In this document: positions 61,783-64,000 of the stretch, in pieces | Layout: the number at the start of each line of letters is the position of its first letter | Position numbering within the stretch: the first letter of the stretch is position 1 | Assembly: GCA_002367105.1 (NCBI GenBank) | Contig: DFCS01000030.1 | Location: forward strand, 52,044 to 116,043 | Source of the DNA: Hungatella sp. UBA3048 | Lineage (GTDB): Bacteria; Bacillota; Clostridia; Lachnospirales; Lachnospiraceae | Reading direction: 5' to 3' | DNA length: 64,000 nt | The notes under the pieces: model-generated | Databases searched by the model: none | What the model was told of the DNA's origin: nothing | The model's input: only the letters and a program-made list of their open reading frames with translations | Translations under genes and position numbers: made by a program

Positions 61783-63102
61783 ATGAAAAAAGTTGTGAAA
61801 TTCGGAGGGAGCTCTTTGGCCAGCGCAAAGCAGTTTAAGAAAGTTGGCGAGATCATCCGCGGGGACAAGAGCAGACGGTTTGTGGTGCCATCAGCGCCAG
61901 GCAAGCGACATGACAAGGATGAAAAGGTGACTGATCTGTTGTACCAGTGTTATGATGGGGCAGCAGATGGAAAAAGCTATAAAAAGATTCTGGAAAAAAT
62001 CAAGGAGCGTTATATGGAGATCATTGACGGACTTGACATTAATCTGAATCTGGATCATGAGTTTGTGACCATTGAAGAAAATTTCCTTAAAAAGGCAGGG
62101 CGTGATTATGCGGCTTCCAGAGGAGAGTACTTAAATGGAATGGTGATGGCGGAATACTTAGGCTACGATTTCATTGACGCAGCTGAAGTGATTTTCTTTG
62201 ATGCAGACGGTAATTTTAATGCGGAGCTTACCAATAAGGAGCTTTCAGAGCGCCTGGAACATGTGGAAAGAGCAGTGATCCCGGGCTTTTACGGAGCGAA
62301 GGAGGACGGGATCATAAAGACCTTCTCCAGAGGCGGATCCGATATAACAGGCTCCATTGTTGCAAAGGCCATTCATGCGGACATGTATGAAAACTGGACG
62401 GATGTTTCCGGTTTCCTGGTGGCAGATCCCAGGATCATCAAGAATCCTGAGGTCATCGAAACCATTACATACCGGGAGTTAAGAGAGCTTGCCTATATGG
62501 GAGCCAGTGTCCTCCATGAGGATGCCATTTTCCCGGTGAGAAAAGAAGGAATCCCCATCAATATCCGTAACACCAATAAGCCTGAGGACAAAGGAACTTT
62601 AATCGTGGAAAGCACCTGCAGGAAGCCTCATTATACCATTACGGGAATTGCGGGCAAGAAGGGCTTTTGCTCCATCAACATTGAAAAGGCCATGATGAAT
62701 GCGGAAGTTGGTTTTGGGAGAAAGGTTCTTGAAGTATTTGAAAAGTACGGCATTTCCTTTGAGCATATACCGTCAGGAATCGATACCATGACCGTCTTTG
62801 TCCATCAGTCAGAATTTGAAGATTATGAACAGTCTGTCATTGCAGGGATCCACAGGGCAGTAGAACCGGATTTCCTTGAGATGGAATCAGACTTGGCGTT
62901 AGTTGCTGTCGTGGGCCGTGGCATGAAGGCGACCAGAGGGACTGCCGGAAGAATCTTTTCGGCCCTTGCCCATTCCAGGGTAAACGTAAAAATGATTGAC
63001 CAGGGATCCAGTGAACTCAATATCATCATTGGCGTAAAGAATGCAGATTTTGAGGAAGCGATCAAGGCAATTTATGATATATTTATCACGACAGAGGTCT
63101 AA
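61783..63102 (+). CDS. Aspartate kinase
   Basis: First enzyme of lysine, threonine and methionine synthesis, 440 residues. The kinase domain opens with VVKFGGSSLASAKQF and continues with FSRGGSDITGSIVAKAI and the DVSGFLVADPR loop. Two ACT domains form the C-terminus (ITGIAGKKGFCSINIEKAMM; VAVVGRGMKATRGTAGRIFSAL), the usual site of feedback inhibition. ATG 61783 is 8 bases from GAGGAG; the ATG at 61777 is too close to it. It is a single gene with its own promoter and terminator. Confidence 0.96.
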   Translation: MKKVVKFGGSSLASAKQFKKVGEIIRGDKSRRFVVPSAPGKRHDKDEKVTDLLYQCYDGAADGKSYKKILEKIKERYMEIIDGLDINLNLDHEFVTIEENFLKKAGRDYAASRGEYLNGMVMAEYLGYDFIDAAEVIFFDADGNFNAELTNKELSERLEHVERAVIPGFYGAKEDGIIKTFSRGGSDITGSIVAKAIHADMYENWTDVSGFLVADPRIIKNPEVIETITYRELRELAYMGASVLHEDAIFPVRKEGIPINIRNTNKPEDKGTLIVESTCRKPHYTITGIAGKKGFCSINIEKAMMNAEVGFGRKVLEVFEKYGISFEHIPSGIDTMTVFVHQSEFEDYEQSVIAGIHRAVEPDFLEMESDLALVAVVGRGMKATRGTAGRIFSALAHSRVNVKMIDQGSSELNIIIGVKNADFEEAIKAIYDIFITTEV

Positions 63103-63107
63103 GACAG

Positions 63108-63149
63108 AAAGACAGGCTGAAAGGAAGTACTTAACAGCCTGTCTTTTTT
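63108..63149 (+). terminator. Terminator after aspartate kinase
   Basis: AAAGACAGGCTG (63108-63119) pairs perfectly with CAGCCTGTCTTT (63135-63146), with a T6 tail. Confidence 0.95.
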
Positions 63150-63265
63150 CTTGTGCGTCTTACGTGTATTGCTTAAGAAAAGGGGCTTTCTGAGGTCACC
63201 GATCGATGGACCTTGGAATGAATGATATTGACATCAGGGGATATCATAAAACGGAAGGGAGTTAG

Positions 63266-64000
63266 GTGAGCGGACTTATGAAATTTGATGTTTATAAACT
63301 GGCGGATAAATACAAGCTGACAGATACGGAAACCCAGATATTAAATTATATACTGGAAAATAATCAACAGGTACTTCATATGGCAGTACGTGAAGTTGCA
63401 AACCAAAATTTTGTATCTGCAGCAACGGTCATCAAGCTATCAAAAAAGATGGGCTATACCGGATATACCGATATGATATACCGCCTTAATTTCATGATTA
63501 CAAGTCATAGGAAAAATAAAGAAAGACTGTCGGATATTACCAGCTTTATCAATGATATACCAGATGAATTACTAAATGATTTTATGGGCCAGTTAAAAAA
63601 ACACAGAAATGATATTATTTTGGTATCTGCCACCGGATTTTCCTCACCACTGGCGGAATATATGGAGCGTAAGCTTTTGGTAACCGGTTTCCGGGTTATT
63701 AAGACCAATGCCTATGCGGTATATGATAAAAACCGTCTTGGTGCATCACTTGTTATCGTGGTTTCCAAGAGCGGGGAAACAGATACCATTGCAAAGCTTG
63801 TTGATTATGCAAATGAAAACCAGGTGGATATCATATCTTTTACAGGAGAACAGAGCAATTATATTGGCCGTTCGTCTACCGTCAATATTCCGATTCTGGA
63901 TGATAAGACGCTGGATGACCGGAATCTGCAGTCCAATTATTTTTATGCAAGGGTGATTGTGGTGTTTGAATATTTAATGAGTAAGCGTCAAATAAAAATG
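63266..64000 (+). CDS. MurR/RpiR-family regulator (3' end cut by window)
   Basis: The frame is open to the last base of the window (245 codons visible). GTG 63266 follows GGAAGGGAG at 4-5 bases; ATG 63278 is the alternative start. An N-terminal helix-turn-helix (MAVREVANQNFVSAATVIKL) is followed by a SIS domain (DIILVSATGFSSPLAEYM; VVSKSGETDTIAKLVDYANEN). It differs from the RpiR protein at 25510. The regulated genes probably lie beyond the window. No terminator or stop is visible. Confidence 0.9.
   Translation, partial: MSGLMKFDVYKLADKYKLTDTETQILNYILENNQQVLHMAVREVANQNFVSAATVIKLSKKMGYTGYTDMIYRLNFMITSHRKNKERLSDITSFINDIPDELLNDFMGQLKKHRNDIILVSATGFSSPLAEYMERKLLVTGFRVIKTNAYAVYDKNRLGASLVIVVSKSGETDTIAKLVDYANENQVDIISFTGEQSNYIGRSSTVNIPILDDKTLDDRNLQSNYFYARVIVVFEYLMSKRQIKM

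Noticed and set aside
1..64000. CRISPR arrays, tRNA/rRNA genes, insertion sequences, prophage
   Set aside because: No regularly spaced repeats, cloverleaf or rRNA sequence, transposase or integrase was found on reading both strands.

Overview
The window looks like a chromosomal stretch of an anaerobic, moderate-GC Firmicute of the Lachnospiraceae / Lacrimispora (Clostridium saccharolyticum-like) type. Supporting signs are pyruvate phosphate dikinase, an A-type flavodiiron protein, a CODH-family protein, a single-chain molybdopterin aldehyde oxidoreductase, a fused SecDF, YesM/YesN-type two-component genes, strong AGGAGG ribosome sites and many T-tailed hairpin terminators. No rRNA, tRNA, transposase, phage gene or CRISPR array was seen. 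The assignment is inferred from gene content, not from a marker gene.

Layout. 1-2.6 kb: 3' part of ppdK. 2.7-7.8 kb: a MarR regulator divergent from a cystine/sulfur operon (MalY-type C-S lyase, TcyP-type cystine symporter, CoA-disulfide reductase-rhodanese fusion), with a palindromic operator on the promoter. 8-13.9 kb: a short UppS-like prenyltransferase; a CooS-like protein in which a Cys of the Ni,Fe cluster is replaced by Glu; then a Crp/Fnr regulator fused by a deletion to the remnant of an iron-siderophore binding protein, followed by an intact permease and ATPase. 14-25.4 kb: histidine kinase, AraC-type response regulator and membrane-tethered binding protein, then a sugar ABC importer and a GH38 alpha-mannosidase. 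25.5-30.1 kb: an RpiR regulator and a mannose-family PTS (IIA, IIB, IIC, IID) led by a tyrosine-phosphatase-family gene. 30.1-34.1 kb: a stub of a GyrI-like gene, a Cys-rich winged-helix protein, an orphan membrane protein and SecDF. 34.3-43.8 kb: a dipeptide/oligopeptide ABC importer with a dipeptide epimerase, a transglutaminase-like protein and a serine beta-lactamase-fold hydrolase, probably a cell-wall peptide salvage operon. 44-50.9 kb: ferritin, then an AraC regulator, sugar ABC importer and GH42 beta-galactosidase. 51-54.9 kb: a PrpR/sigma-54-activator-like regulator without the GAFTGA loop, then a tartronate-semialdehyde-reductase-like gene and a DHDPS-family lyase. 55-60.1 kb (minus strand): flavodiiron protein, XdhC-type maturation factor and aldehyde oxidoreductase. 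60.5-64 kb: DUF523, HD-domain protein, aspartate kinase and the 5' part of a second RpiR regulator.

Most of the window is therefore a series of self-contained 'regulator + importer + first enzyme' cassettes for sugars, peptides, cystine and iron. The most unusual items are the CODH-like protein with HCP-like active-site changes, the crp/binding-protein deletion junction, the phosphatase-PTS operon with a four-copy repeat at its promoter, the cell-wall peptide operon and the GAFTGA-less regulator with matching direct repeats downstream.
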